Counted from the first letter of the stretch, positions 26,213 to 37,220 are shown. The stretch is 64,000 nucleotides of DNA from Pandoraea pulmonicola (GCF_000815105.2 NZ_CP010310.2:5270001-5334000); one strand, 5' to 3'. A program made the numbers and translations. Notes: generated from the sequence alone by a model not told the origin.

Positions 26213-27394
26213 TCAGACGGTCTCGTGGCGATGAATGTCGTGCGTGACGAAGCCCGTCGTGTCGCTCGGCATGGCGAGCCAGTCGGGATGCGCGAGGGTG
26301 CGGCGCATGTCGTCGAGGCCGCTCGACCAGTGATCGAGCATCGCGGCCAGTCCGAACTGATAGTCCTTGTAGTGCCCCTCGTACTCCTTGTTTCGGTAAA
26401 TGAGCTGAATCACGTTGTAGCGTTTGCTGCACGCGATTTCCTGCGCCGCGTGGCACCACGGATCGTGCGCCCGCACGTCGGCGGGCACGCGCTCGAGCAC
26501 TTCGCGCAGCACGCGACGATAGTGCTGCGCGCGCTGCAGGTGGTCCGTGACGAGACGCGTGCGGCTCGAGAACTGGATGTCCTTCTGCCGGTCGGCCACA
26601 TCGTTGAGGTTATCCGGCAGCGGACCGCGCGCGCTCCACAGATCGACCTGGAACGCGATCGTGTCGCGACGCGGCGACGTGCCGAGCACTTCCGAGAGCG
26701 GCGTGTTCGACACCAGGCCGCCATCCCAGAAATACTGCCCGTCGATCTCCACGGCGGGAAAGCCCGGCGGCAGCGCGCCGGACGCCATGAAATGCTCCGG
26801 GCGCAGCACCTCGCGCGTGTTGTCGAAGTAGACGAAGTTGCCCGTATGCACGTTGACCGCGCCGACGGACACGCGAATCTCGCGCGAATTGATGCGATCG
26901 AAGTCGGCGAACCGTTCCAGCGTGCCGCGCAGGGCGGACGTGTCGTAATAGCTCGCATGCGCGGGATCACCCATGGCGGTGGGCAACGGCTGCGGCCAGC
27001 GCGGCGTGAAGAAGCCCTTCTGCCCTTCGACCATCGCGCGCCAGGCCTGCCACGCGCTGTAGGCGATGCGTCCCGATTCCGGACCGTTGAGAATGGCGGC
27101 CTCGAACGGCGCAGGCAGCGGCGGGAGTAGCGCGGGCTCGCAGATTGTGCACCAGAACGCTTCGAGCTGCGCGACGCGGCGCTCGGGCGCATTGCCGGCG
27201 ATGATCGCCGTATTGAGCGCGCCGATGGAAATGCCCGCGATCCAGTTCGGCTCGATTCTGGCTTCATACAGACCGGCATACACGCCCGCCTGATAGGCCC
27301 CGAGCGCCCCGCCACCCTGCAAGACGAGCGCCACCGTCTCGTAGGGCGGCAGATCGATGGCCCGCTTGGGGACTTTCGGCGGATTGGCCGTCAT
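26213..27394 (-). CDS. Patatin-like phospholipase with C-terminal DUF3734 region
   Basis: 393 residues. GGGALGAYQAG is the oxyanion hole, GISIG holds the catalytic Ser of the Ser-Asp dyad, and DGG in YFWDGGLVSNTPL supplies the Asp. The C-terminal third (KEYEGHYKDYQFGLAAMLDHWSSGLDD) matches the DUF3734 extension. The expected activity is lipid or acyl-ester hydrolysis in the cytoplasm. It follows the 3-hydroxybutyrate dehydrogenase gene in the same direction, 82 bp away, an arrangement seen in poly-hydroxybutyrate-using relatives. The ATG follows AGGAGAA. Confidence 0.88.
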   Translation of the reverse strand: MTANPPKVPKRAIDLPPYETVALVLQGGGALGAYQAGVYAGLYEARIEPNWIAGISIGALNTAIIAGNAPERRVAQLEAFWCTICEPALLPPLPAPFEAAILNGPESGRIAYSAWQAWRAMVEGQKGFFTPRWPQPLPTAMGDPAHASYYDTSALRGTLERFADFDRINSREIRVSVGAVNVHTGNFVYFDNTREVLRPEHFMASGALPPGFPAVEIDGQYFWDGGLVSNTPLSEVLGTSPRRDTIAFQVDLWSARGPLPDNLNDVADRQKDIQFSSRTRLVTDHLQRAQHYRRVLREVLERVPADVRAHDPWCHAAQEIACSKRYNVIQLIYRNKEYEGHYKDYQFGLAAMLDHWSSGLDDMRRTLAHPDWLAMPSDTTGFVTHDIHRHETV

Positions 27395-27476
27395 GACCGT
27401 TCTCCTGAAACTTCCTGACACTGACGAATCACGGCGGGGCGCGACCGACTCGCGTGCGCCGCGCCGTGCGCGTGAG

Positions 27477-28154
27477 TTACTGCATGAACCAGCCGTGGCT
27501 CACCACGAACGACTGCCCCGTGAAGGCCGCCGTCGGGAACGTGGACAGGAACAGCGCGGTCTGCGCGACATCGTCGACCGAGGTGAATACGCCGTCGACC
27601 GTGCCGCCGAGCATGACTTTCTTGATGACCTCGTCTTCCGAAATGCCGAGTTCCTTGGCCTGCTCCGGAATCTGCTTGTCCACGAGCGGCGTGCGCACGA
27701 AGCCCGGGCAGATGACGTGCGAGCGCACGTTGTGCTTCGCACCTTCCTTGGCAAGCACTCGCGCCAGCCCGAGCAGCGCATGCTTGGCGGCCACGTAGGC
27801 GGACTTCAGCGGCGAAGCCTCGTGCGAGTGCACCGAACCCATGTAGATGACGATGCCGCCGCGGTCGTCCTTGTACATGTGCTTGAGCGCCGCCTTCGTG
27901 GTGAGGAAGGCGCCGTCCACGTGGATGGCCTGCATCTTCTTCCAGTCGGCGAACGAATAGTTCTCGATCGGATTGACGATCTGGATACCGGCGTTGGAAA
28001 TCAGGATGTCGATCGAACCGAACGTTTCGGCGACCTTGTCGATGCCGCTGTTGACCGCGTCTTCGCTGGTCACGTCCATCGCCACGCCGATGCCGCTTGC
28101 CGCCCCCGTGACCACGGCGACTTTCCCATTCAACGGATTCACTGACTGGCTCAT
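27477..28154 (-). CDS. bdhA: 3-hydroxybutyrate dehydrogenase (SDR) with internal in-frame deletion
   Basis: 225 residues against about 260 in the family. The start ([14 protein letters not shown]) and the rest ([53 protein letters not shown]) are clear D-3-hydroxybutyrate dehydrogenase sequence with the catalytic Tyr-x3-Lys. Directly after Gly23 the protein reads VAMDVTSED, so about 33-36 residues are absent: helix 1, strand 2 and helix 2 of the Rossmann fold, including the loop that contacts the NAD ribose. The frame is intact. NAD binding and activity are doubtful. It stands upstream of the patatin gene. Confidence 0.85.
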   Translation of the reverse strand: MSQSVNPLNGKVAVVTGAASGIGVAMDVTSEDAVNSGIDKVAETFGSIDILISNAGIQIVNPIENYSFADWKKMQAIHVDGAFLTTKAALKHMYKDDRGGIVIYMGSVHSHEASPLKSAYVAAKHALLGLARVLAKEGAKHNVRSHVICPGFVRTPLVDKQIPEQAKELGISEDEVIKKVMLGGTVDGVFTSVDDVAQTALFLSTFPTAAFTGQSFVVSHGWFMQ

Positions 28155-28240
28155 TTGCACTCTCCCGATTCGTCAAGATGGCGGGTCATGCGGCACAGGA
28201 CGCACCGGCATGGCTCGTCGGACTCACTGCATTCAAACAG

Positions 28241-28264
28241 AAAAGGCGCCTTGCGGCGCCTTTT
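28241..28264 (-). terminator. Rho-independent terminator after ettA
   Basis: AAAAGGCGCC and GGCGCCTTTT pair perfectly around TTGC. It lies six bases past the ettA stop and could also work in the other direction. Confidence 0.85.
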
Positions 28265-28270
28265 CCTGCA

Positions 28271-29938
<1,668 letters not shown>

Positions 29939-30001
29939 TCGGCTTTCCTGATCCTGAAACGGTTATGACGGCTCTCGGGCGAGCGCCAGACAGCGGCCAG
30001 T

Positions 30002-30439
30002 TTAACAAAGGGCGACACGCACGGCATCGGGCGCGTCGATGACGAGCTCGCCGCGCGCATAGGCGCAACAAGGCAGCAGCCAGCCCTCGGCCTTCTCCTC
30101 ACGCGACAGGCCCGGCCACTCGATGCGGTACGTCACCGGCGCCGGCGTGCCGCCCGTTTGCGCCTGGCACAGACACGCCCGGCATGTGCCGTTGCGGCAC
30201 AGGCTCGGCAACTTGACGCCTGCCGCCTGCGCGGCCAGCAGGATCGGCGTGTCGGCCGGGACGTCGAATTGCCAGCCCGATGGCGCAAGCGTGACGCGGT
30301 AGGTCGGCGCGGCCGGCGTGCCGGCGTCTTCCGCCACATCGGCGGAGGCGGCGGAGGTGGCGGAGACGACAGGAGAATCCGGGGGCAGGCGGTTCAAGGC
30401 AAAGGCGCTCGGTGGGCATCGAAACGGTGCACGGCGCAT
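30002..30439 (-). CDS. Plant-type [2Fe-2S] ferredoxin domain protein
   Basis: About 145 residues from the chosen start. The C-terminal 90 hold a beta-grasp ferredoxin: LLAAQAAGVKLPSLC, then CRNGTCRACLC and LLPCCAYARGELVID. These supply the CxxxxCxxC cluster ligands and a fourth Cys. The N-terminal 50 residues are Pro/Ala/Ser-rich and unstructured. The start is uncertain: ATG at 30460 is also in frame. It is probably an electron carrier to an unidentified oxygenase or reductase. Divergent from the MazG-like gene. Confidence 0.8.
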   Translation of the reverse strand: MRRAPFRCPPSAFALNRLPPDSPVVSATSAASADVAEDAGTPAAPTYRVTLAPSGWQFDVPADTPILLAAQAAGVKLPSLCRNGTCRACLCQAQTGGTPAPVTYRIEWPGLSREEKAEGWLLPCCAYARGELVIDAPDAVRVALC

Positions 30440-30592
30440 CTTGCGCCAACGCGCTACCATAACCCGTTCCCGCGACCTTTTGTCGCGTCGACGGTGCGTC
30501 GCTTGCGCTGCTGCCCGTCCGCCATCGCAAACCGGCCGCCTTGCAACATTGGCGCTCACCGCCCGCCGCGATCTCCATTACCGTTTTTGCTC

Positions 30593-30988
30593 ATGTCCGC
30601 TGCCTCCGAAAACACGCCCGCACACGCACCCGCCCCCACGACCGGCGTCGAGGTCGCCAACGCGCGACTCATCGACACGTCCGGCCTCGAAACCGCCCTG
30701 TATGCCTTTGCCGACGCACGCGACTGGCACCGCCACCACACGCCGAAGAACCTTGCCATGGCGTTGTCCGTCGAAGTTGCGGAACTGGTCGAAATCTTCC
30801 AGTGGCACACCGACGCCGAAGCCAAGGCCGTCATGCAGACGAACGAGGCGCGGCACGTGGAGCAGGAATTGGCCGATATCGCCATGTACCTTGTGCGGCT
30901 CTCGTCGGTGCTCGGTGTCGATCTGAATCGCGCCGTGTGCGAGAAGCTCGTCATGAACGCGCGGAAGTATCCGGCGCCGCCGGCGTGA
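30593..30988 (+). CDS. MazG-like nucleotide pyrophosphohydrolase
   Basis: 131 residues. An N-terminal disordered tail of about 30 residues is followed by a single all-alpha MazG-type domain. KNLAMALSVEVAELVEIFQWH and EQELADIAMYLVRLSSVLGVDL give the ExxE and ExxD metal-binding sets of this superfamily. It resembles the short RS21-C6/dCTPase-like branch more than E. coli MazG. The likely role is removal of non-canonical nucleotides. Confidence 0.88.
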   Translation: MSAASENTPAHAPAPTTGVEVANARLIDTSGLETALYAFADARDWHRHHTPKNLAMALSVEVAELVEIFQWHTDAEAKAVMQTNEARHVEQELADIAMYLVRLSSVLGVDLNRAVCEKLVMNARKYPAPPA

Positions 30989-31084
30989 CGCACGCCTTGC
31001 AATTTCGGCCGACGCCCGCATAACCGACACGCCGGACGCGCGCACCGCAGGCGGTCCGCCCCGAATTTCGAAGAGATCAACGCT

Positions 31085-32314
31085 ATGTCGCAGCCATCCC
31101 AGGCTTCTCAGGCTTCCCCGGCGCCGCAGTCGTCCTCCGGCGCGGCGCATGCGCACGGCAAACCGTCCCGACGCACTCTGCCCGCACGGCCGCGCTGGCT
31201 GATGCTCGCCCTCATCGCACTGCTGCACGCGTACATCGGCTGGCGTCTGCTCACGCCGCTGCCGGTCGCGCTCGGCTGGAAGGTGCTCGGCGGCCTGTGG
31301 CTCGTGGCGTCGACGGTGCTCATCCCGCTCGGCCTCATGAGCCGCGCCATCCAGCGCGAACCACTGGCGACGCTGCTGACCTGGACCGGCATGACGGCCA
31401 TCGGCATCTTCTCGTCGCTGTTCGTGCTCACGGTCGTGCGCGACGTGGTGTTGGGCGTGGCGCTGGCCATCTCCGAATTCGACGCGCAACTCGTCACCCG
31501 TTCGGCCGTCATCGTGCTGGTGCTCACCGCCGTGGCGACGCTGCTCGGCTTCTATAACGCGCGACGCCTCGCTCGCGTGGTCGAGGTCGAGGTGCCCATC
31601 GCCGACCTGCCGCCCGAGCTCAAGGGATTCACCATCGTGCAGTTGAGCGACATTCATGTGAGCTCGACGATCCGACGCCGTTACATCGAGGCCATCGTCG
31701 AAGCATCGAATGAACTCAAGCCCGATCTGGTGGCCATCACCGGCGATCTGGTCGACGGCGGCGTGCCCGCGCTGCGCGAGCACATTGCCCCGCTCGGCCG
31801 ATTGGCCTCGCGCCACGGCACTTACGTCTGTACCGGCAACCACGAGTACTACTCGGGCGCACCGGCGTGGGTGGAAGAGCTGCGCCGCATCGGGCTGACC
31901 GTGCTGGAAAACGAACACGTGGTGCTCGATCACGAAGGCGCGGCGCTGACCATCGCCGGGGTGACCGACTTCACCGCCCATCACTTCGATCCCGAAAAGC
32001 GCAGCGATCCGGCGGCGGCGGCCGCGGGCTCGCCCGAAGGTGTTCCGCGCGTGCTGTTGGCGCATCAGCCGCGCAGCGCTCCCGCAGCCGAGGAAGCCGG
32101 CTTCGATCTGCAACTCTCCGGTCACACGCATGGTGGACAATTCTGGCCGTGGATGTATTTCGTGCCGCTGCAGCAGCCGTTCGTGCATGGGTTGCACCGC
32201 CTGGGGCGTCTTGCCGTGTACGTGAGCCGTGGCACCGGTTACTGGGGCCCGCCCAAGCGCTTCGGCGCACCCTCGGAAATCACGCGAATCCGGCTGGTTC
32301 CTGGGAACGCCTGA
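31085..32314 (+). CDS. Membrane-anchored metallophosphoesterase (YkuE-like)
   Basis: 409 residues. A Ser/Ala-rich start, about four hydrophobic segments (40-165), then a calcineurin-type phosphoesterase domain with LSDIHVS (Asp189, His191), TGDLVDGG, CTGNHEYYSG and LSGHTHGGQFWPW, the complete dinuclear metal site. The closest known layout is YkuE and related enzymes that hydrolyse lipid-linked pyrophosphates; the substrate here is not known. The side of the membrane on which the active site sits cannot be fixed by eye. Confidence 0.9.
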   Translation: MSQPSQASQASPAPQSSSGAAHAHGKPSRRTLPARPRWLMLALIALLHAYIGWRLLTPLPVALGWKVLGGLWLVASTVLIPLGLMSRAIQREPLATLLTWTGMTAIGIFSSLFVLTVVRDVVLGVALAISEFDAQLVTRSAVIVLVLTAVATLLGFYNARRLARVVEVEVPIADLPPELKGFTIVQLSDIHVSSTIRRRYIEAIVEASNELKPDLVAITGDLVDGGVPALREHIAPLGRLASRHGTYVCTGNHEYYSGAPAWVEELRRIGLTVLENEHVVLDHEGAALTIAGVTDFTAHHFDPEKRSDPAAAAAGSPEGVPRVLLAHQPRSAPAAEEAGFDLQLSGHTHGGQFWPWMYFVPLQQPFVHGLHRLGRLAVYVSRGTGYWGPPKRFGAPSEITRIRLVPGNA

Positions 32315-32428
32315 TGCCGCGTCAGATCCGTGCGGTATTGGCCGCCGGGCCTCCCCGGGCGAGCCGTATTCGATGACGCTACAATCGCCTTTCCCTGAAC
32401 GTCCGGTCCGTGCCGTCCCGCTGCCGTC

Positions 32429-32725
32429 ATGAAGTCACTGCCACCCGCCTCTCCGCTCGAAACCGTTGCCGTACGTCTGCGTGGCAAGATCACCGGCGTC
32501 GGCTATCGTCAGGCCGCCGTGCGCGAGGGGCACCTGATCGGCGTGCGCGGCTGGGTGCAGGCGCTGCCCGAGGGCGACGTCGTCGCCATGGTGCAGGGCA
32601 CGCCCGATCAGGTCGACAAGATGCTGGAATGGATGCGGCATGGCCCGCCCGGCGCACGCGTGACCGATTTCGAGAGCGAAGTCGAGTACACGGGCCGGCG
32701 TTTCGACCGTTTCGAACAACTCTGA
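32429..32725 (+). CDS. Acylphosphatase-like protein lacking the catalytic Asn
   Basis: 98 residues of the acylphosphatase fold (AVRLRGKITGVGYRQAAVREGHLIGVRGWVQ). The phosphate-cradle Arg is present as Arg27 in GVGYR. The usual catalytic Asn right after GWV(Q/R) is Ala45 here (GWVQALPEGDV), so hydrolysis of acyl phosphates by the known mechanism is unlikely. Its stop overlaps no neighbour; the GNAT gene follows after one base, suggesting co-transcription. Confidence 0.85.
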   Translation: MKSLPPASPLETVAVRLRGKITGVGYRQAAVREGHLIGVRGWVQALPEGDVVAMVQGTPDQVDKMLEWMRHGPPGARVTDFESEVEYTGRRFDRFEQL

Positions 32726-32726
32726 C

Positions 32727-33188
32727 ATGACGCCGCCCGTGACGCCTCGCACACGCCTTGCCATCGACGATGACGCACCGCGCATCGTGACGCTGCTCTC
32801 GCAGCTCGGCTACGATACGCCGCTGGAGATCGTCCGGCGCAATATCGCGCTATCCGCCGCACAAGGCGACGACGCCGCGTTCGTCGCACTCGACGCCGAC
32901 GGGCAGATCGTGGGATGTATCGGATTGCACGCGCTCACCATGTTCCATCTGGCGGGGCGGCTGGGGCGCATTACGGCGCTGGTGGTGGAGGAGAATGTGC
33001 GGGGTTCGGGCGTCGGGCACGCGCTGATGGCGACCGCGCACGCGTGGTTCCGCGAACGGGGATGCGAGAAATTCGAAGTGACGAGCAGCGACCATCGGGT
33101 CGCCGCGCATCGCTTCTATGCGCGCCATGGCTATGCCCGCGACGGGCAGCGACTGGCGCGCAGGAGTCAGACGACGTCGCTGACTTAG
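32727..33188 (+). CDS. GNAT-family N-acetyltransferase
   Basis: 153 residues forming one GNAT domain. [26 protein letters not shown] contains the R/QxxGxG/A acetyl-CoA pyrophosphate loop (RGSGVG), and [12 protein letters not shown] is the usual C-terminal strand and helix. The substrate is unknown. The gene begins one base after the acylphosphatase-like stop and its 3' end overlaps the convergent infA by four bases. Confidence 0.88.
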   Translation: MTPPVTPRTRLAIDDDAPRIVTLLSQLGYDTPLEIVRRNIALSAAQGDDAAFVALDADGQIVGCIGLHALTMFHLAGRLGRITALVVEENVRGSGVGHALMATAHAWFRERGCEKFEVTSSDHRVAAHRFYARHGYARDGQRLARRSQTTSLT

Positions 33189-33406
33189 TTCTTGTGGCGG
33201 TAGTTGATGCGGCCCTTGCTCAGGTCGTAGGGCGACATCTCCAGCGTCACGCGATCACCCGCGAGAATGCGGATGCGGTTCTTCTGCATGCGGCCGCTCG
33301 CATATGCCACCACTTCCACGCCGTTCTCGAGCGTTACGCGAAAGCGATTGTCCGGCAACACATCCGAAACGTGTCCGCTGAATTCGATCAGTTCTTCCTT
33401 GGCCAA
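33185..33406 (-). CDS. infA: Translation initiation factor IF-1, second-type copy
   Basis: 73 residues forming an S1/OB fold: [63 protein letters not shown]. The pattern is IF-1 throughout, but the sequence begins MAKEELIEF and ends YRHKN rather than the usual form of the ribosomal-operon copy. Burkholderiaceae often carry such a paralogue away from the ribosomal genes. It binds the 30S A site. It overlaps the GNAT 3' end. Confidence 0.95.
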   Translation of the reverse strand: MAKEELIEFSGHVSDVLPDNRFRVTLENGVEVVAYASGRMQKNRIRILAGDRVTLEMSPYDLSKGRINYRHKN

Positions 33407-33995
33407 TATCGTGTCCTCTTGAGGGCGCCGCTCGCGATGGGCGCGGCACCGGTGTTACAGAAGGTTCGTTCGCCAATACCTTCGCCGCACCCCTGTATTT
33501 GCCGGGGTGCACATCGAACGCCAAAAGGAGCCTACCCGGCGGACCGGCCATGACTGGCTTGGCGGCGCACCGAAACGCGGCGATGGTTCGAAGGAGCAAG
33601 GCACATTGCGGCAGTGCCGCAATGACGAGCAGTGCGTGTCGGGAGGGCGAAGACCGTGCGGTCCGCGTCATCGGCACAGCGAGTGATCCGGCTCGCAGGA
33701 CATGGCTGTCAGCGGCGCCGATAAAGCATTTCGCGATCGTCAGGCGATGATCGGCGAAATTTCGCCGATCCCGCAAGCATACGCCTTTCTGCGTCGCTCG
33801 TGGGAAAAATGTGCTGCCGTCGCGCCATTCGAGGGGCTTTTCGCGGCGCTTCGTGGCGCATTGCATCATGGCCGGCGTCGGCGTCCGGCTTCCGCGGCCT
33901 GTCGGCACCCGGTTGACTCGGTGACAACGCGAGCATGACGTGCGGCGCGCCCTCAACTATGCTGTAAGTACCCGTAGCCCGCAGGAGCATTGAAC
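33407..33995. other. 589-bp intergenic region with two perfect palindromes
   Basis: No convincing gene. CATTGCGGCA and TGCCGCAATG form an inverted repeat around one base at 33604-33624. A 22-bp perfect palindrome (GATCGGCGAAA mirrored by TTTCGCCGATC) occupies 33749-33770. Neither has a T-run, so both look more like operator or RNA structures than terminators. The region lies upstream of both infA and the CBS gene. Confidence 0.5.
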
Positions 33996-34472
33996 ATGAA
34001 AACCGTCGCTCAGATCCTGAAGTCCAAATCGGTGGACACGGTGTACAAGGTGCGCCCGTCCGATTCGGTGCTCGATGCACTGACGCTGATGGCCGAAGCG
34101 CGCATCGGCGCGGTGCTCGTCAGCGACGACGACCGCTCGATCGTCGGCATCTTCACCGAGCGCGATTACGCGCGCAAAGTGGCGCTCATGGGTCGTACGT
34201 CGGTCAACACGCCGGTGCGCGACGTGATGACCTCCGCGGTGCGCTACGTGAGCCCCGACCAGACCAACGAGGAATGCATGTCGCTGATGACGGAGCATCG
34301 CATCCGTCACCTGCCTGTCATGAAGGACGGCGAGCTCGTCGGCCTGCTCTCCATTGGCGACCTGGTCAAGGCGATCATCTCGGAGCAGCAATTCACCATC
34401 GACCAGCTCGAGAACTACATCATGGGGGGCGCTGCCGTCATGGCGGGCCGCTCGCCTTCGCGGCCGAGCTGA
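33996..34472 (+). CDS. Two-CBS-domain protein
   Basis: 158 residues made of a tandem CBS pair (Bateman module). The first is VYKVRPSDSVLDALTLMAEARIGAVLVSDDDRSIVGIFTERDYARKV; the second is SPDQTNEECMSLMTEHRIRHLPVMKDGELVGLLSIGDLVKAII. Both end in the Gly-(I/L)-(F/S)-(T/I) and Asp pattern that contacts adenosyl ligands. It has no effector domain, so it probably acts as an adenylate or NAD-sensing partner. The ATG follows GCAGGAG; the upstream TTG is rejected. Confidence 0.92.
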   Translation: MKTVAQILKSKSVDTVYKVRPSDSVLDALTLMAEARIGAVLVSDDDRSIVGIFTERDYARKVALMGRTSVNTPVRDVMTSAVRYVSPDQTNEECMSLMTEHRIRHLPVMKDGELVGLLSIGDLVKAIISEQQFTIDQLENYIMGGAAVMAGRSPSRPS

Positions 34473-34562
34473 ATGGGCACGGCGTCCGTGTCGGCGCATG
34501 CGGCATGACGCCACCGCGGTGCGATCCGACGCGATCCGTCAAGTCGGCAGCGAAATCAGGGG

Positions 34563-34591
34563 CACGGCGCTTCGTTCGAAGCGCCGTTTTT
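34563..34591 (+). terminator. Rho-independent terminator after the CBS gene
   Basis: ACGGCGCTT and AAGCGCCGT pair around CGTTCG and are followed by TTTTTC. It lies about 90 bp past the stop codon. Confidence 0.8.
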
Positions 34592-34702
34592 CATTCGTGA
34601 CGTCGCATCTAAGCCTTCTCCCTGGGCCCTGGTCTGCCCGAAGCGGCGCGTCGTGTCAGAATCCCGTCACCCCATCCCGGTGTCCGACTGACTCATGCGC
34701 CC

Positions 34703-35521
34703 TTGCCACGCCAATCGCCTCAACCTCCGCTGACCATTCCGCCGTCCGGCGACACTGCACTTCGTAGTTCACTGCCGGTTGCCGCCTTCGTCGCCTTCGC
34801 TGGTTCGCCTGCCCCGATTTCGCGCGAGCGTCTGCCTCGCAGCGTTCGCTGGGTCGTGCCTGCGGTCCTGATCGCTCATTTGCTGGCGTGGTTCGCCTTG
34901 CGGATCACGCCGACGGAAGTTCGCTTGCCGACGTCCTCTCGCGCCGTCACGCCCATTACGATCATCAAGCCGTCGTCAGCAGTGCGACGGCCCGTATCGC
35001 CGGCTCCTTCCATGGCGATCCCCGAACGCGAAACACCCGCGCCGCGGGCCAGCGCATCGCGAACGCCTCGCGCCGCGGCCTCCCCGCCGACAACGCCCGC
35101 ACCGTCACAGCCATCCCAACCCGGTCCGACCCTCACGGCTCCCGCGGCCCCGCCGCCGCTGGACTGGCGGGCGGACATCGCGCGCGGCGCGCGGACCGCG
35201 CCATCCAGGACCGCTTCGTCTCCCACGGCGAGCGCGGAGCGAGCAATCACGGATCAGTCGCAGCGCGCCGCCGATCCTCGCGACGAAGCACGCGCGCCCG
35301 CGCCGGGCAATGCGGCACGCCGGGCCTTCGAGCGGGAATTCGGACCGGGGCAAGCGTCGGTGAGCGGGCCCAAGGCCACACGCGAAGGGGGCAACCCGCT
35401 GGGCACGCGCGAATGCATCGAAATGGACGGCAAGAAGGTATGCGCCCGCCAGCGCAACCGGGCAAGCGACATCGATCCGTTCATCACCCGCGAGCGCGTT
35501 TTCTCTCCCGACGCACGCTGA
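34703..35521 (+). CDS. Hypothetical single-pass membrane protein, Pro/Ala/Ser-rich
   Basis: About 272 residues from a TTG start. One hydrophobic segment (VRWVVPAVLIAHLLAWFAL, about 48-66) is followed by a low-complexity Pro/Ala/Ser/Thr region (about 90-200) and a short C-terminal part with two cysteines (TRECIEMDGKKVCARQ). The layout, an inner-membrane anchor with an extended periplasmic arm, recalls TonB or energy-transducing scaffolds, but there is no recognisable TonB C-terminal domain. The start is uncertain; no good ribosome site is seen. Confidence 0.55.
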   Translation: MPRQSPQPPLTIPPSGDTALRSSLPVAAFVAFAGSPAPISRERLPRSVRWVVPAVLIAHLLAWFALRITPTEVRLPTSSRAVTPITIIKPSSAVRRPVSPAPSMAIPERETPAPRASASRTPRAAASPPTTPAPSQPSQPGPTLTAPAAPPPLDWRADIARGARTAPSRTASSPTASAERAITDQSQRAADPRDEARAPAPGNAARRAFEREFGPGQASVSGPKATREGGNPLGTRECIEMDGKKVCARQRNRASDIDPFITRERVFSPDAR

Positions 35522-35629
35522 AAAAACAATGCCGTGGTGACGCGAAGCGTCATCACGGCAACGGTACCGGCGCGAGGACATTTCTCCGCCGCCCCGGCAC
35601 GACTGCCCCGCTCGTCGGCGGGGCACACG

Positions 35630-37105
35630 TCAGAAGTCTTCGGCGTCGACGTCGTAGTTCGACGGTTCCCAGCGAATCGCGAGCAGCGCCAGCAGACCGA
35701 TGGCCGGCGCAACGGCGATCACCCAGAACACCTTTGTCGCGAGCGCGGCGGCCAGCACCGGGAACAGGAACAGCGAGACGGTCGAGCTCGCGCGCATGAG
35801 CGTCTGGTTGAAACCAACGCCCACGCCGCGCAGCGACGTCGGATAGCTCAACGAAGCGAACGTCATCGAGTGCGCGCCCGGACCGAACCCCTGGCCCAGC
35901 AGGAACAACGCGAGAAAGCCGAGTGCCCAGGCGACCTGCACGCCACCGGCCGGCTTGCCCACAAGTGCCAGACCGACAAGCGCGCTCAGCTGGAAAGCAT
36001 AGCCGAGCACCGTGAGCTTCCAGGCGCCGACCTTCGGCACCAGACGCACGCCGATCAACCCGCCTGTGAACGCGAACAACAGGTTCAGCGCGAGTGACAT
36101 CAGAATCGTGGTGAGCATCGACTGCGCGAGGAAGCTGGCGATGATCACGGGCAGCCCGAACGCCACGGCGTTGTATGCGAAGGACGACGCCACCGCGATG
36201 ATGGTCGCGAGCGTCGTACGACGCAAATACACACCCTGGAGCAACTTGCCATAGTTGCTCCACGCCGCCGGACGCTTGGGCGCCGCGCGCTCGGCGTCGG
36301 CAGCCACGACCGCATCGATGCCGTACGAGCGCTTCAGGATCTTCGCGGCGCCTTCGAGATCGCCCTGGTTGGCGGCCCACACCGGCGACTCGCTCATGTA
36401 ACGGCTGCGCACGGCAATGATCGCCAGCGCGGGAATGGCGCCGAAGCCCAGAATGATCCGCCACAGCAGCGCACTGTGCGAAGACGGCAGCGCGGCGTAG
36501 CACAGCAGCACGAGCAAATATGACGCGCAGATCGCCGCGTACCACGTCGGGCACCACATCGCGACCCGCGCCGCTTTGTTGCCCCGCCCCTTGAGCTTCG
36601 AGAACTCGGCGAGGAACGCCATGGCAACGGGTAGATCGATGCCGACGCCCAGCCCCATCACGAAGCGCGCGCCGGCGAGCACATATTCGTTGGGCGCGAG
36701 CGCGCATGCGATGGCGGCAATGACGAAGCACAGCATGTCGGCCATGAACACGCGATAGCGTCCGATGCGATCGGTGAAGTAACCACCGAGGAACGCACCG
36801 ACGATCGCGCCGAACGTGATCGCCGAGGCCACCATGCCGGTACCGGCCGGCGTGAGGTTGAATTCGCGGGCGACGTCCTTCAAACCGAAGGCCAGCGCGC
36901 CGAGGTCGTAGGCGTCGAGGAACACGCCGCCCAGCGCGATCGCCACGATCCAGCGCGCATTCGAGACGCGCGCGCCACCTTCGTTGACGAGTTGCGCGAC
37001 ATCGGCCGCGGAACGGATGATCGCCGGCGAGGCGGCACGCGCGGCGGACTGCGCAGAACCGGCGTGAGCGAGCGCGGCGGGAGACAAAGAAACATCGACG
37101 GACAT
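35630..37105 (-). CDS. MFS transporter, aromatic acid/sugar-type symporter family
   Basis: 491 residues with twelve hydrophobic segments. DAYDLGALAFGLKDV in the first segment and GGYFTDRIGRYRVFMAD (motif A) after the second, then VMGLGVGIDLPVAMAFLAEFSKLKGRG, place it in the AAHS/sugar-porter side of the MFS. The first 60 residues are an Ala/Ser-rich cytoplasmic tail. Substrate unknown. An inverted repeat about 115 bp upstream may be the site of a local regulator, though no regulator gene is adjacent. Confidence 0.87.
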   Translation of the reverse strand: MSVDVSLSPAALAHAGSAQSAARAASPAIIRSAADVAQLVNEGGARVSNARWIVAIALGGVFLDAYDLGALAFGLKDVAREFNLTPAGTGMVASAITFGAIVGAFLGGYFTDRIGRYRVFMADMLCFVIAAIACALAPNEYVLAGARFVMGLGVGIDLPVAMAFLAEFSKLKGRGNKAARVAMWCPTWYAAICASYLLVLLCYAALPSSHSALLWRIILGFGAIPALAIIAVRSRYMSESPVWAANQGDLEGAAKILKRSYGIDAVVAADAERAAPKRPAAWSNYGKLLQGVYLRRTTLATIIAVASSFAYNAVAFGLPVIIASFLAQSMLTTILMSLALNLLFAFTGGLIGVRLVPKVGAWKLTVLGYAFQLSALVGLALVGKPAGGVQVAWALGFLALFLLGQGFGPGAHSMTFASLSYPTSLRGVGVGFNQTLMRASSTVSLFLFPVLAAALATKVFWVIAVAPAIGLLALLAIRWEPSNYDVDAEDF

Positions 37106-37220
37106 GATGCGCAACCGAGGGAAACGAAAAGTGAGAAGGCGGAGGGACGGTGGCGGGTCGCCCACCCGAACCCGGGCGGCAGACGGTTCCGAACCATCGC
37201 CAAAGGTCGCGATGTTACCG

